Positions 1-9,902 of a stretch of DNA of 64,000 bases are shown here, one piece after another. A model generated the notes under the pieces. The model was not told where the DNA came from and searched no databases. It saw only the letters and a list, made by a program, of their open reading frames with translations. The first letter of the stretch is position 1. Each line of letters opens with the position of its first letter. This DNA comes from CAVQUE01 sp046290435 (GTDB lineage: Bacteria > Actinomycetota > Acidimicrobiia > Acidimicrobiales > UBA8592), in NCBI GenBank assembly GCA_046290435.1, contig JBKAGO010000034.1:1-64000 (forward strand). The letters run 5' to 3'. Made by a program: the position numbers and the translations under genes.

Positions 1-144
1 TCCGTGACTTCAGACATCACGATCGTCCCAGCTCAGGAGGCCTTTTTGGTGGACGCGCCCCCGTCACCCCATCAACGCAGCGGTGGATTCAGGCTGAGCG
101 TCCGGCGCCCGACCCTGCCCGCCAGAACGATCCGAGGCCACACG

Positions 145-828
145 ATGACCGACACGACCGAAGCCGGCCGATCCGACGCGCGCCACCCGGGCCCGAGCAC
201 GCCCGACCTGTTGCGCGCGGATCCCAGCGGCGTCCCCCCGGTCTGGCTCACCGAGTCCATGCCGCACCTCGGCGCTGCGCCCGTGCCCTTCGAGCACTAC
301 ACCTCTGCCGAACGCGCCGAGCTGGAACAGGACCACCTGTGGGGCCGGGTCTGGCAGTGGGCCTGTCACGAGACCCACGTCCCAGACGTCGGCGACTACC
401 ACGTCTACGACATCGGCGACCGCTCGGCCATCATCGTGCGCACCGACGCCGGGTTGCGCGGCTTCCTCAACGTCTGTCAGCACCGCGGCACCCAGCTCAA
501 GCCGCCGGGGTCGTGCGGATTCACCGCACAGCACGTCGTCATCCTCGCTCCCGCCCCCGCCGACGGCGAGCGCCCACAGCCGCCCGAGCCGGTGCACCTC
601 GGCGTCGACGACAGCTTCACCAGCGTGGCGGGCGTGTCGAAGTCCATCGGCATCGTGTTGGACCAGGACACCGCCAACCTCGCCGCCCAGGCCCGGGGCA
701 TGCGGGCCGCGGTCCGCGACGGCCGCACCACCGGCGAGAGCCTGGGCGTGTACCAGGAGGCCCGCATCCGCCACTTCCACGCCACGATCGAGCAGTACAT
801 CCAGCGGGGCCTCGCATCGTCGGGGTGA
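145..828 (+). pseudogene. Rieske oxygenase alpha-subunit remnant with internal deletion
   Basis: The N-terminal part matches aromatic-ring oxygenase alpha subunits up to the first half of the Rieske cluster motif (NVCQHRGTQLK, near residue 110). The sequence then jumps to a typical C-terminal end (APAPADGE, LDQDTANLAAQARGMRA, YQEARIRHFHATI). The second Rieske pair (C-x2-H, usually CPYHGW) and the whole mononuclear-iron catalytic domain are missing, roughly 200 or more residues, yet the frame stays open for 227 codons. The ATG is preceded by GAGG at 134-137; an upstream GTG at 4 is also in frame but has no visible family match. It cannot bind the [2Fe-2S] cluster normally, so it is most likely a decayed gene. 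A repurposed small protein is possible but unsupported. Confidence 0.7.
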
Positions 829-958
829 CCCGGCCCCGCCCTCCGTCGGCGGTTCCGGTTCGTGCCGGGGCGACCCGATGTTCAGCCGCCATTCCCGATC
901 CGGACGCACGGCACGACTACGGTCGTCGCAAACCAAACCGGTCGAGGAGATCACGCCC

Positions 959-2854
959 ATGATTCCCAATGGACGACAGCGCGTTTCGACAGCAGTGCTC
1001 GCCCTGCTCGTCGCCGCCGCGATGGTGGCGTTCACCGCAGGCAGTGCCTCGGCCGGGGACAAGCCCGGCTACGACAAGCCCGGCTCCGACAAGCCCGGCT
1101 ACGAAGAGCCCGGCGACCACAAACCGGTCGGCCCAACCGACCCGGGTTCGGACTTCATCCTCACGATCCTGCACAACAACGACGGGGAATCGAGCCTGCT
1201 CCCACTCGTCGACGACGACACCGGCATCGAGTACGGCGGCGTGGCCCGCTTCCAGGGCAAGGTCGACGATCTTCGCCATCACGCCAAGCACCGGGGTGGC
1301 CCGGCCGAGCGTCCCACCCGGGGCGTCGTGCTCCTGAACTCCGGTGACAACTATCTCCCGGGCCCCAACTTCCAGGCCTCCGAGCAGGACGGCGCCCCGT
1401 TCTACGACGCGATCGCGGTCCGGCTGCTCCAGTACGACGCGCTGGGTATCGGCAACCACGAGTTCGACTTCGGCCCCGAGACGTTCCGTCGCTTCATCGA
1501 CAACGTCGACCCGTGGACGCCGTTCGTGTCGGCGAACCTCGACTACTCGAACGAACCCGCGCTGGCCGACGAGGCCGGCGAGTCGCTGGTCGCCAGCGCG
1601 GTGATCCACGAACAGGGTCATCGCATCGGCATCGTCGGCCTGACGACGCCCGCGCTGCCCACCATCTCCTCGCCGGGTGGGGTGGAGGTCTCCGCCGAGC
1701 TGGTGGCGATCGCGCAGGCCGAGATCGACGCCTTGACCGGCATGGGCATCGACAAGATCGTCTTCATCTCCCATCTGCAGGGCCTCGACAGCGAGCTCGA
1801 GCTCGCCGCCGAGCTACGTGACGTCGACGTCGTCATCGGCGGTGGCGGCGACGAGATCCTCGCCGACGAGAGCGACGAACTGTTCCCAGGCCACGAGGAC
1901 GACATCTTCGGCGACTACCCGCAGGTGGCCCGCGACCTCGACGGCGACGAGGTGCCGGTGGTGACGACACCGGGCAACTACCGCTACGTCGGTGCGCTCG
2001 AGATCACCTTCGACGCCGAGGGCGAGGTCGTCGGCTGGGACGAGGATTACTCGGGCATCAAGCTCGTGACCGACACCGGACCCGAAGCCGTCAGCGCGAA
2101 CAAGCAGCAGCGGAGCCTCGTCGAGGAACCGGTCGCCGCCTTCGTCGCCGAGCTCGCCGAGACCATCATCGGCACTTCCGAGGTCGCGCTGGACTGCGAG
2201 CGCACCGAGGTCCGTGGCACCGAGACCAACTGCGGCAACCTCATCGTCGATGCGCACCTGGCCACCGGTGTGGCCCAGGCCCCCGACTTCGGGCTGCCGA
2301 CTCCCCAGCTCGCCATCATGAACGGCGGCGGCATCCGCGGCGAGATCGACCAGCCCGTCGGCCCGATCTCGGTGGCCGACACGTTCCGCATGGCGCCGTT
2401 CGGGAACCTCGTCGCCATCGCCGAGGACGTGCCGGCCGAGACGGTGCGCCAGATCATCGAAGAGGGCGCGATCCGCCTGCCCGAGTCCGGCGACGGTGGC
2501 TTCGTCCACGTCTCCGACGGCACGACCCTGGTGATCGACTCCAGCTTCCCGGCTCGGGTCGCGGACCAGAGCACCGGCGAACAGACCGTGCCCGGTGAGC
2601 GGGTCCGCACGCTCATCCTGGCCGACGGCACGGTCGTCGTCGAAGACGGCGTCACCCAGGACGGCGTGACGGTCGATCTGGTCGGTCTCAACTTCTCCCT
2701 CGGCGGCGGCGACGCCTACCCGGAGGTTCCGTTCACCGCCGTCGGTGTCAGCGACCAGCAGTCGCTGCAGACCTACATCGAGGACACCCTGGGTGGGACG
2801 GTCTCGGCCGGCGACTACCCGCCCGGTGGCGAGGGCCGCCTCACCATCCGCTGA
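959..2854 (+). CDS. Secreted 5'-nucleotidase/UshA-type bifunctional metallophosphatase
   Basis: The 631-residue protein starts at MIPNGRQRV, with GAGGAG nine bases upstream, and has a signal peptide (LALLVAAAMVAFTAGSASA). A short DKPG-rich repeat linker follows. The calcineurin-like metallophosphoesterase domain shows ILHNNDGES, NSGDNYLPG, GNHEFDFG and ISHLQG. The 5'-nucleotidase C-terminal domain shows NGGGIRGEI and FRMAPFGN. The family hydrolyses extracellular nucleotides, NAD or UDP-sugars outside the membrane. The first metal motif reads NNDGE instead of NDxH; as I recall, this variant occurs in other bacterial members of the family. The gene stands alone on the plus strand, about 100 bases before the acyl-CoA ligase. 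Exact substrate is not predictable from sequence. Confidence 0.85.
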   Translation: MIPNGRQRVSTAVLALLVAAAMVAFTAGSASAGDKPGYDKPGSDKPGYEEPGDHKPVGPTDPGSDFILTILHNNDGESSLLPLVDDDTGIEYGGVARFQGKVDDLRHHAKHRGGPAERPTRGVVLLNSGDNYLPGPNFQASEQDGAPFYDAIAVRLLQYDALGIGNHEFDFGPETFRRFIDNVDPWTPFVSANLDYSNEPALADEAGESLVASAVIHEQGHRIGIVGLTTPALPTISSPGGVEVSAELVAIAQAEIDALTGMGIDKIVFISHLQGLDSELELAAELRDVDVVIGGGGDEILADESDELFPGHEDDIFGDYPQVARDLDGDEVPVVTTPGNYRYVGALEITFDAEGEVVGWDEDYSGIKLVTDTGPEAVSANKQQRSLVEEPVAAFVAELAETIIGTSEVALDCERTEVRGTETNCGNLIVDAHLATGVAQAPDFGLPTPQLAIMNGGGIRGEIDQPVGPISVADTFRMAPFGNLVAIAEDVPAETVRQIIEEGAIRLPESGDGGFVHVSDGTTLVIDSSFPARVADQSTGEQTVPGERVRTLILADGTVVVEDGVTQDGVTVDLVGLNFSLGGGDAYPEVPFTAVGVSDQQSLQTYIEDTLGGTVSAGDYPPGGEGRLTIR

Positions 2855-2954
2855 CGCACCGTGCGACGGTGCCGGTGCAGACCGACGACCCGTCGGCCTG
2901 CACCGGCCGCCGCCCGCTGCTGGCCGAGCGTCGCCATGGCGGCGATGATGGGGT

Positions 2955-4502
2955 ATGGCTGAACTGAACTTCGGGCGGCTGCTCCGTCGCAGCCGCCTCT
3001 ACGCACTCGATGTCGCCGTCAAGGACCTGGGTACCGGCCACGAGGCCACCTACGCCGAACACCTCGAGCGGGTCGCCCGCCTGAGTGCGGCGATCGCCGC
3101 GCTGGGGGTCGGCCCGACCGACCGCGTGGCGGTGCTGGCCGGATCGAGCCACGTCTACGTCGAGCTCTGGCACGCCTGCCTGGCCGGTGCTGCGGTGATC
3201 AACCCGCTCAACCAGCGCCTCTCGCCCGACGAGCTCGTCTACATCCTCGACGACTCGTCGTCGGAGGTGATCTTCGTCGACGCCGACTTCGCCCCGGTTG
3301 TCGAGACCATCCGCCACCGCCTGCCGGCGCTGCGATCGGTGGTGCTCATCGGCGACGGCGACGTCGCCTGCGATGCCCGTCTCGACGACCTCCTGGCCGC
3401 GACGCCGACCGCAGCGCTGCCGCCCGAGCCCGCCGACGACGCCCCCGCCGTCCTGATGTACACCGGCGGGACGACCGGCCTCCCCAAGGGCGTCGTCCTC
3501 AGCCAGCAGGCCATCGTGTTGAGCATCTACCGGATGCAGAGCGTGGTCGATGTCGGGCTCACCCAGCACTATCTGGCATTCATGCCCATGTTCCACATCG
3601 GGGGCATCGCGAGCTGGGGGCTCTATCTGCCCTGTGGTGGGCGGGTGGTGATCCTTCCCGGATTCGAGCCCGGCGCGGTCAACGCCGCAGTACGCGACGA
3701 GGGCATCACCAGCATCGGGGCCGTCCCGACCATGCTCGCGTTCATGCTGGCCCACCCCGACTTCGACGAGGCGATGCTCTCGTCGCTCGAGCTGGTGATG
3801 TACGGCGCCGCGCCGATGCCGCCGCCGCTGCTCGGACGGCTCATGGAGCTGTACCCCGACATCGCGTTCCACCAGGCCTACGGCATGACCGAGATCTGCG
3901 CCATCGGCACCGGCCTCACCCGCGCCGACCACGTGCGTGGCGGCGAGATCCTCGCCTCGGTGGGCCGGCCCATGCTGGGCGTCGACCTCGAGATCCGCGA
4001 CCCCGACACGGGCGAGCCCACTGCGCAGGGCGAGGTGGGCGAGATCTGGCTGCGCGCCGACTCGATCATGACCGAGTACTGGAACAAGTCCGAACAGACG
4101 GCGGCATCACTGGTCGACGGCTGGTACCGGTCCGGCGACGCCGCCCGCCTCGACGAGCGGGGCTATGTGTTCCTGGCCGACCGGGTGAAGGACATGATCG
4201 TCACCGGCGGCGAGAACGTGTACTCCCTCGAGGTCGAGAACGCCATCAGCCCGCACCCTGCGGTCAGCCACGTGGCCGTGGTCGGCGTCCCCGACGACAC
4301 CTGGGGCGAACGCGTCCACGCCGTGGTGGTGTGCGAGCCGGGTTCGGTCACCGTCGAGGAGCTCGAGACCATGGCCAGGGCGAAGATCGCGGGATTCAAG
4401 GTGCCGAGGTCCTGGACGTTGCAGTCCGAGCCGCTCCCGTTGTCCGCAGCCGGCAAGGTTCTCAAGCGTGACCTGCGCGACCGCCTGACCAGCGACTCCT
4501 GA
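2955..4502 (+). CDS. AMP-dependent fatty-acyl-CoA synthetase/ligase
   Basis: The 515-residue protein is an ANL-superfamily adenylating enzyme. The ATP-binding P-loop is YTGGTTGLPKGVVLS (near residue 172), followed by VMYGAAPM, the YGMTE motif, YRSGDAARLDERGY and the hinge region DRVKDMIVTGGENVYSLEVE. The C-terminal catalytic lysine lies in LSAAGKVLKRDLR. It should activate a carboxylic acid, probably a fatty acid, to its acyl-CoA via an acyl-adenylate in the cytoplasm. The ATG start begins MAELNFGRLL and follows a GATGATGGGG purine-rich stretch. Length is normal for the family. Chain-length specificity cannot be read from sequence. Confidence 0.85.
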   Translation: MAELNFGRLLRRSRLYALDVAVKDLGTGHEATYAEHLERVARLSAAIAALGVGPTDRVAVLAGSSHVYVELWHACLAGAAVINPLNQRLSPDELVYILDDSSSEVIFVDADFAPVVETIRHRLPALRSVVLIGDGDVACDARLDDLLAATPTAALPPEPADDAPAVLMYTGGTTGLPKGVVLSQQAIVLSIYRMQSVVDVGLTQHYLAFMPMFHIGGIASWGLYLPCGGRVVILPGFEPGAVNAAVRDEGITSIGAVPTMLAFMLAHPDFDEAMLSSLELVMYGAAPMPPPLLGRLMELYPDIAFHQAYGMTEICAIGTGLTRADHVRGGEILASVGRPMLGVDLEIRDPDTGEPTAQGEVGEIWLRADSIMTEYWNKSEQTAASLVDGWYRSGDAARLDERGYVFLADRVKDMIVTGGENVYSLEVENAISPHPAVSHVAVVGVPDDTWGERVHAVVVCEPGSVTVEELETMARAKIAGFKVPRSWTLQSEPLPLSAAGKVLKRDLRDRLTSDS

Positions 4503-4642
4503 GGGCTCGTCGCGATGCCCACCGGGCCGGACGGGCCATCGGGGCAACCCGGACCGGCCCGGCGGGATGAATCACCCAGGGCCGACCGGGCCCGTCGAAT
4601 CATCTGGCGTATCACCTGACAGAACCCGCTCAAGGAGTCGTC

Positions 4643-6781
4643 GTGGCGCGACGAATCCGTGTCGTGCGCAGATCCACGATGAGCGAACGACGAGACGACG
4701 GCGGGAGCGGCTTCGCCCCAGGACCGAGGCCGGCTGCGATGGCAGCGGTGGCCGAGAGCCCCGAGGAGGCGGGCCCGAGGCCCGGCGAGGGCACAGCCGT
4801 GGTCGTGGTCGACCGCGACGGACGCATCGTGCACGCCAGCGACTCGTGCGCCGAGATGATGGGCAAGGCCGCCGAGGATCTCGTCGGTGTCGAGCTCACC
4901 GCCCTCACCAAGCCGCGCGACGGCGAACTCGTCCTGCGTTCCCTCCGGGTTGCCATCGACGCGCAGCAGGCGGCATCGCTCGGGCGGCACTGGATCAGCC
5001 CCCGATGCCGGCCCGACCGCCTCGTCGAGATGTTCTGCGACCCCGCGGCGCTCGATGGTGGCGGTGCCGTGCTCGCACTGCACGACGTGACGGCGTCGTA
5101 TCTGGCCGAACAACGCCGCCAGGGGGTGGCCGACCCGATCGAGCGGGCGCTCGAGGGCGTGCACATCGCCGTCACCCGGTGGTCGCCCACCCTGGCGCTC
5201 GAATACCACAGCCCCGAGTTCGAGTCCTTCGTCGCGGTCCATCCGGACCTTCTGTTGTCGGAACCGACGCTTGCGTTGCTCGATCTCGAACCGAGCGCCG
5301 GCGGGGCCTGGTGCGAGGCGCTGACCGCAGTCGTCGCATCGGGTGATCCGGTGGAGTTCGACTGGGAGACCACCGACGGACGCCTGATCCACTCCCGGGC
5401 GATCGCCGAACTGGCCTTCGACACCGGGGTCGATCACGTCCTCGTCGTGTCCCACGACGTCACCGAGGAACGCGCCCGCCACGAGGAGTTGTCGCGCCGG
5501 GCGCTGCACGATCCCCTCACCGGGCTGCCCAACCGGGCGACGCTCGTCACGGCGATCGAACGCAGCCTCGGCCGCCGGTCGCGCACGGCCACGTCCGAGG
5601 CGCTGATCTTCGTCGACCTCGACCACTTCAAGCCGATCAACGACGGGCTCGGCCACGCCGTCGGCGACGAGGTATTGGTCACCGCGGCCCGCCGCCTGGA
5701 GCGGGCGCTGCGACCGACCGACGTCGTCGGTCGTCTCGGCGGCGACGAGTTCGTCGTCTTCCTCGAGCAGATGACCGGCATGGAGGATGTCCTCACCGTC
5801 GTCGAGCGGCTCCGTCGGGCGCTCACCGCGCCGATGACGGTGAGCGGCCGGGAACTGCGGATCTCGGGGAGCATCGGGATCGCGTTCGCCCTCGCCCACG
5901 GCGACTCGGCCGCAGAACTGCTCGCCCGGGCAGACGCGGCGATGTACAAGGCGAAGCAGGGCGGGGCGGGTCGCGTCGAGCTCTACGACGACGAGCTGCG
6001 CAGCCGGGCGGAGCAACGCATGCGCGGCGAGGCCGCGCTGCGCCAGGCGATGGGCCGAGGCGAGATGGAGGTCCACTTCCTCCCGGAGTTCGAGCTGGCC
6101 ACCCGCCGTATCGTCGGCGCCGAGGCGCTGGTGCGTTGGCGGCACCCCGAGCGAGGTCTGATCCCTGCTGCGGAGTTCATCGCCCTCGCCGAGGAGTCGG
6201 GGCTGCTCGTCGACCTCGGCGGCGAGGTCCTGCGGCGGGCCTGCGAGCTGGTCGCGGACTGGACCCGCAGCCGATCGACCGACGACCCCTTCACTCTGCG
6301 GGTCAACGTGTCGCCCAAGCAGTTGGCCCAGCCGTCGCTGGTGGCCACCGTCGAACAGGTCCTCGCCGAGACCGGTCTCGCTCCCGCAACGCTCTGCCTG
6401 GAACTCGCCGAGTCCACCCTGGCCGACAGCCGGGCCCAGTTCGGGCGCCAGCTCGGGCTGCTCAGCAAACTGGGGGTGCGCCTGTCGATCGACGACTTCG
6501 GTACCGCCTCGTCGTCGCTGGCGTTGCTCAAGCAGCTCCCGGTCGACATCGTGACGATCGACCGTTCGTTCGTGCTCGGGCTCCCGACCGACGAGACCGA
6601 CCGCGGCATCGCGGCCGCGATCGTCGGGCTCGGCCAGGCCTTCGGCATCGAGGTCATCGCCGAGGGCATCGACGACGAGCACCAGCTCGAGCACCTCCTC
6701 GAGCTCGGCTGCACCCGGGGCCAGGGCTACCTGCTCAGCCCCGTCCTCGGCCCTGCCGAGCTCGAACGCCGCTGGCTCTGA
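4643..6781 (+). CDS. PAS-GGDEF-EAL cyclic-di-GMP signalling protein
   Basis: The 712-residue protein starts at a GTG with AAGGAG five bases upstream. Two PAS-like sensory segments fill the first ~270 residues. The diguanylate cyclase domain has an intact GGDEF (near 366), preceded by an RPTD inhibitory site at the canonical five-residue spacing. The EAL domain begins with EALVRWRHP (near 493). EAL residues partly diverge: the loop-6 motif reads DDFGTASSS instead of DDFGTGYSS, and the conserved lysine of KIDxxF is threonine (VTIDRSFV). No transmembrane helix is evident, so it is probably cytosolic. The most likely net activity is cyclase, with a weak or purely regulatory EAL domain (inference). 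Confidence 0.85.
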   Translation: MARRIRVVRRSTMSERRDDGGSGFAPGPRPAAMAAVAESPEEAGPRPGEGTAVVVVDRDGRIVHASDSCAEMMGKAAEDLVGVELTALTKPRDGELVLRSLRVAIDAQQAASLGRHWISPRCRPDRLVEMFCDPAALDGGGAVLALHDVTASYLAEQRRQGVADPIERALEGVHIAVTRWSPTLALEYHSPEFESFVAVHPDLLLSEPTLALLDLEPSAGGAWCEALTAVVASGDPVEFDWETTDGRLIHSRAIAELAFDTGVDHVLVVSHDVTEERARHEELSRRALHDPLTGLPNRATLVTAIERSLGRRSRTATSEALIFVDLDHFKPINDGLGHAVGDEVLVTAARRLERALRPTDVVGRLGGDEFVVFLEQMTGMEDVLTVVERLRRALTAPMTVSGRELRISGSIGIAFALAHGDSAAELLARADAAMYKAKQGGAGRVELYDDELRSRAEQRMRGEAALRQAMGRGEMEVHFLPEFELATRRIVGAEALVRWRHPERGLIPAAEFIALAEESGLLVDLGGEVLRRACELVADWTRSRSTDDPFTLRVNVSPKQLAQPSLVATVEQVLAETGLAPATLCLELAESTLADSRAQFGRQLGLLSKLGVRLSIDDFGTASSSLALLKQLPVDIVTIDRSFVLGLPTDETDRGIAAAIVGLGQAFGIEVIAEGIDDEHQLEHLLELGCTRGQGYLLSPVLGPAELERRWL

Positions 6782-6827
6782 CGGGCCCATCCCGGACGCT
6801 GTCACACCCCCTGGCCACAATGGCCAC

Positions 6828-8180
6828 ATGAACACCACCGTGCTCCTGATCGTCCTCTTCGCGCTCCTCGTCGGCCTCGGCGTCGGTGCCGCGATCGTCG
6901 CCTGGTCCGCGACGCGCCAGCGCGCCGCGCTGGCGCAGCTGGTCGAGACCCAGCAGGCGGCAGCGGTCGAGACGGCCGTCCGTCAGGTGTTGCTCGAGCG
7001 GCGGGCCACCGCCGAGGCCGTAACCGCAGACCGCGAGCAGATGGTCTCCGCTGCGGTCGACCAGGCGGTCAAGATCGCCACGTCGACCCTCGACGCCAAG
7101 CTCCAGGAGGGCTCACGGGAGCTGGGCATGCGTTCGGACACCTTCGCCCAGAGCGTCGGGTCGGTCACCGCGCAGCTGGACAAGGTGCAGGGGCTCATCG
7201 TCGAACTGCAGCGGGACAAGGCCAGCCAGCACGGCACGTTGGTCGAGCAGCTCCAGCAGAACGCGCAGCGCAGCATGGAGCTGCACGCCACCACCGCGCA
7301 GCTGCGCGACGCGCTGGCCAGCCCCAAGTCGCGTGGGCAGTGGGGCGAACGCATGGCCGAGGACGTCCTTGCCGCCGCAGGCTTCCGCGAGGGCATCAAC
7401 TACCGCAAGCAGACCGCCGTCGCCGGGGGAGGGGTACCGGACTTCACGTTCCTGTTGCCACGCGGGCTGGAGCTCGACATGGACGTCAAGTTTCCCGTCG
7501 ACAACTATCTGCGGTTCCTCGAGGCCGCCGACGACCTCGAACGGGACCGCTGCCGCTCCGCATTCGCGCGCGACGTCCGGGCCCGGGTCAAGGAGCTGCG
7601 CGATCGCGGCTACATCGATCCCGAACGCACCGTCGACACCATGGTGTTGTTCATCCCCAACGAGAGCGTCTACGCGTTCGTGCACGAGAACGACGCCGAC
7701 CTCATCGACGTCGCCCTCAAGCACAAGATCGTCCTGTGTTCGCCGTTGACGTTGTTCTCGGTGCTGGCCATCATCCGCCAGGCGGTCGACAACTTCCGGC
7801 TCGAGCGCCGCAGCGGCGAGATCCTCGAGGTCCTCGTCGACTTCCGGAGCGAATGGGGCAAGTTCAGCGAGCACCTCGACAAGGCCGGCCGTCAGCTCGA
7901 GACCTTCAACAAGTCCTTTGACGGCCTCGTCGGTACCCGCCGCAACCAGCTCGAACGGCGTCTGCGCACCATCGACGAGCTCGAGGCCGAACACGCGGGG
8001 CGTGCCGACCTCGTCGACCTCGGAGCGGGAGCTGCAGGCACGGCGGGCGACGCCCGCGCCTCGGAGGCAGCCGGCTCCCTCGCTGCGGGCGCCGACGACG
8101 CGGCTGCAACCATCCGGCCCGCGTCCGAGGGCCGGCTCGACTGGGACGGCGACGCCTGGGACGACGCTGCCGCCAGCTGA
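6828..8180 (+). CDS. rmuC: RmuC family DNA recombination protein
   Basis: The 450-residue protein opens with a membrane segment (VLLIVLFALLVGLGVGAAIV). A long, charged alpha-helical/coiled-coil region follows to about residue 150. The RmuC nuclease-like domain shows SPKSRGQWGERMAEDVL, PDFTFLLPRG, LDMDVKFPVDNY, and later FIPNESVYAFV and LCSPLTLFSVLAIIRQAVDNFRL. RmuC proteins limit DNA inversion and rearrangement; their PD-(D/E)xK-like fold suggests nuclease activity. The C-terminal ~60 residues are Ala/Asp-rich and poorly conserved. The short gap from the GGDEF-EAL gene suggests possible co-transcription, without an obvious functional link. Confidence 0.88.
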   Translation: MNTTVLLIVLFALLVGLGVGAAIVAWSATRQRAALAQLVETQQAAAVETAVRQVLLERRATAEAVTADREQMVSAAVDQAVKIATSTLDAKLQEGSRELGMRSDTFAQSVGSVTAQLDKVQGLIVELQRDKASQHGTLVEQLQQNAQRSMELHATTAQLRDALASPKSRGQWGERMAEDVLAAAGFREGINYRKQTAVAGGGVPDFTFLLPRGLELDMDVKFPVDNYLRFLEAADDLERDRCRSAFARDVRARVKELRDRGYIDPERTVDTMVLFIPNESVYAFVHENDADLIDVALKHKIVLCSPLTLFSVLAIIRQAVDNFRLERRSGEILEVLVDFRSEWGKFSEHLDKAGRQLETFNKSFDGLVGTRRNQLERRLRTIDELEAEHAGRADLVDLGAGAAGTAGDARASEAAGSLAAGADDAAATIRPASEGRLDWDGDAWDDAAAS

Positions 8181-8249
8181 GCACAGCCGCATGCACAGCG
8201 GCGCAGCCAGGTCCCGACGCCCCGACGGTCGCCGGTACCCTGCACGCCC

Positions 8250-9902
8250 ATGAGCACTCCCGTTCTCGTTGCCGTCGCCTGGCCCTACGCGTCGGGGTCG
8301 CGCCACCTCGGCCACCTCGCCGGCGCTTACCTGCCGGCGGACATGTTCGCCCGCCACCAGCGGATCCTGGGCAACGAGGTGCTGATGGTCAGCGGCTCCG
8401 ACGTGCACGGCACGCCCATCACCGTGCGCGCCGATGCCGAAGGCGTCACGCCCGCCGACATCGTCGACCAATACCACGGGGAGTTCTGCCGCCAGTGGGA
8501 CCAGCTGGGCATGTCATGGGACCTGTTCACCACCACCGGTACCGCCAACCACGCACAGGTGACCCAGGAGATGTTCCTGGCCCAGCTCGCCAACGGACAC
8601 ATCGACAAGCGGGTCAGCGACCAGTTCTTCGACCCCGAGGCCGGCCGGTTCCTGCCCGACCGCTACATCGAGGGCACCTGCCCCCATTGCGGCTACACCG
8701 AGGCCCGGGGCGACCAGTGCGACAACTGCGGCAAGACCCTCGACCCCATCGAGCTGGGGTCGCCGCGCTCGAAGCTGTCGGGCGCCACGCCCGAGCTGCG
8801 GGCCACCGAGCACTTCTACTTCCGCTACTCGGACTTCAACGAAGCCATCGGCCAGTACCTGTCGACGCGCAGCGGATGGCGCAACCACGTCCTGAACTTC
8901 GCGAAGGGTTGGCTCGACGACGAGGGGCTGCTCGACCGTGCCATCACCCGCGACCTCGACTGGGGAATCGACCTCCCCGTCGACGATCTCGGCCCCGGTA
9001 AGCGGATCTACGTCTGGTACGACGCGGTCATCGGCTACCTGTCGGCGTCGAAGGAGTGGGCCGCATCCCAGGGCGACCCGGAGCGCTGGCGGCACTGGTG
9101 GCACAACGACGACGCCCGCCACGTGTACTTCATCGGCAAGGACAACATCCCGTTCCACGCGCTCTTCTGGCCGGCGCAGCTGTTGGGGGTCGGCGACCGC
9201 ATCGGCGGTGCCCCGCTGCATCTGCCCGACGACATCCCCGCCAACCAGTACGTCACCTTCAAGGGCGGCAAGGCGTCGGCCAGCCGTGGCATCGGGCTGA
9301 CCATCTCCGAGGGCCTGGAGCGTTTCGAGCCCGACGCGCTGCGCTACGCCCTGGCGGCAGCGTTCCCCGAACAGGCCGACACCGAGATCTCGGTCGCCGA
9401 GATCGCCCGTCGTATCAACGAAGAGCTCGTGGCCACCTGGGGCAACCTCGTCAATCGGGTGCTGTCGATGATCCACAAGACCTGCGACGGAGCGGTGCCG
9501 GCGCTGGGCGAGCTCACCGATGCCGACCGGGCGCTGTGGGCCGCCATCGACGAGGGCCTCGAGACCGCAGCGGGGCAGTTCGACCGGGTCGAGCTCCGCG
9601 CCGCCCTGCGGACCGCGATGGACGGCGCACAGGCCGCCAACCAGTACCTCAACGCCACCGAACCCTGGAAGCTGGCCAAGACCGATCCCGAGCGTGCCCG
9701 CACGGTGCTCGGGGTGGCCCTGGGTGCCATCAACGGGGTGCGGGTGGGGCTGTCGCCGTTCCTGCCGTTCTCGTCGGCGGCGCTGGACGAGATCCTCGGC
9801 ACGCCATCGGGCTGGCGCCGCGACGAGGTCGCGCCGGGCACGCCCATCGCCGCGCCCAAGCCGCTGTTCGCGAAGATCGAACTGGTCGAAGACGATGACT
9901 GA
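8250..9902 (+). CDS. metG: Methionyl-tRNA synthetase
   Basis: This is a 550-residue class I aminoacyl-tRNA synthetase that charges tRNA-Met. The HIGH-type signature is HLGH, near residue 24, in WPYASGSRHLGHLAGAY. The zinc knuckle is CPHCGY...CDNCGKTLDP (near residues 148-168). The second signature is GKASASRG in place of KMSKS, so the second lysine is absent; serine or threonine at that place is, from memory, usual in other actinobacterial MetG proteins. The C-terminal anticodon-binding helical domain is present. There is no C-terminal tRNA-binding (EMAP-like) extension. The stop overlaps the start of tatD, as expected for the metG-tatD-rpf-rsmA-ispE cluster. Confidence 0.95.
   Translation: MSTPVLVAVAWPYASGSRHLGHLAGAYLPADMFARHQRILGNEVLMVSGSDVHGTPITVRADAEGVTPADIVDQYHGEFCRQWDQLGMSWDLFTTTGTANHAQVTQEMFLAQLANGHIDKRVSDQFFDPEAGRFLPDRYIEGTCPHCGYTEARGDQCDNCGKTLDPIELGSPRSKLSGATPELRATEHFYFRYSDFNEAIGQYLSTRSGWRNHVLNFAKGWLDDEGLLDRAITRDLDWGIDLPVDDLGPGKRIYVWYDAVIGYLSASKEWAASQGDPERWRHWWHNDDARHVYFIGKDNIPFHALFWPAQLLGVGDRIGGAPLHLPDDIPANQYVTFKGGKASASRGIGLTISEGLERFEPDALRYALAAAFPEQADTEISVAEIARRINEELVATWGNLVNRVLSMIHKTCDGAVPALGELTDADRALWAAIDEGLETAAGQFDRVELRAALRTAMDGAQAANQYLNATEPWKLAKTDPERARTVLGVALGAINGVRVGLSPFLPFSSAALDEILGTPSGWRRDEVAPGTPIAAPKPLFAKIELVEDDD

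Noticed and set aside
4163..6838. Very long open frame antisense to the GGDEF-EAL gene (and similar antisense frames elsewhere)
   Set aside because: In this GC-rich DNA the antisense frames stay open by codon bias; the translation is low-complexity Arg/Gly/Val/Asp with no family motif, while the sense frame has clear domains.
9267..9290. Degenerate KMSKS (KASASR) in MetG as a sign of inactivity
   Set aside because: Actinobacterial MetG proteins commonly lack the second lysine (for example K-F-S-S/T-S-R), so it is a lineage variant, not a defect.
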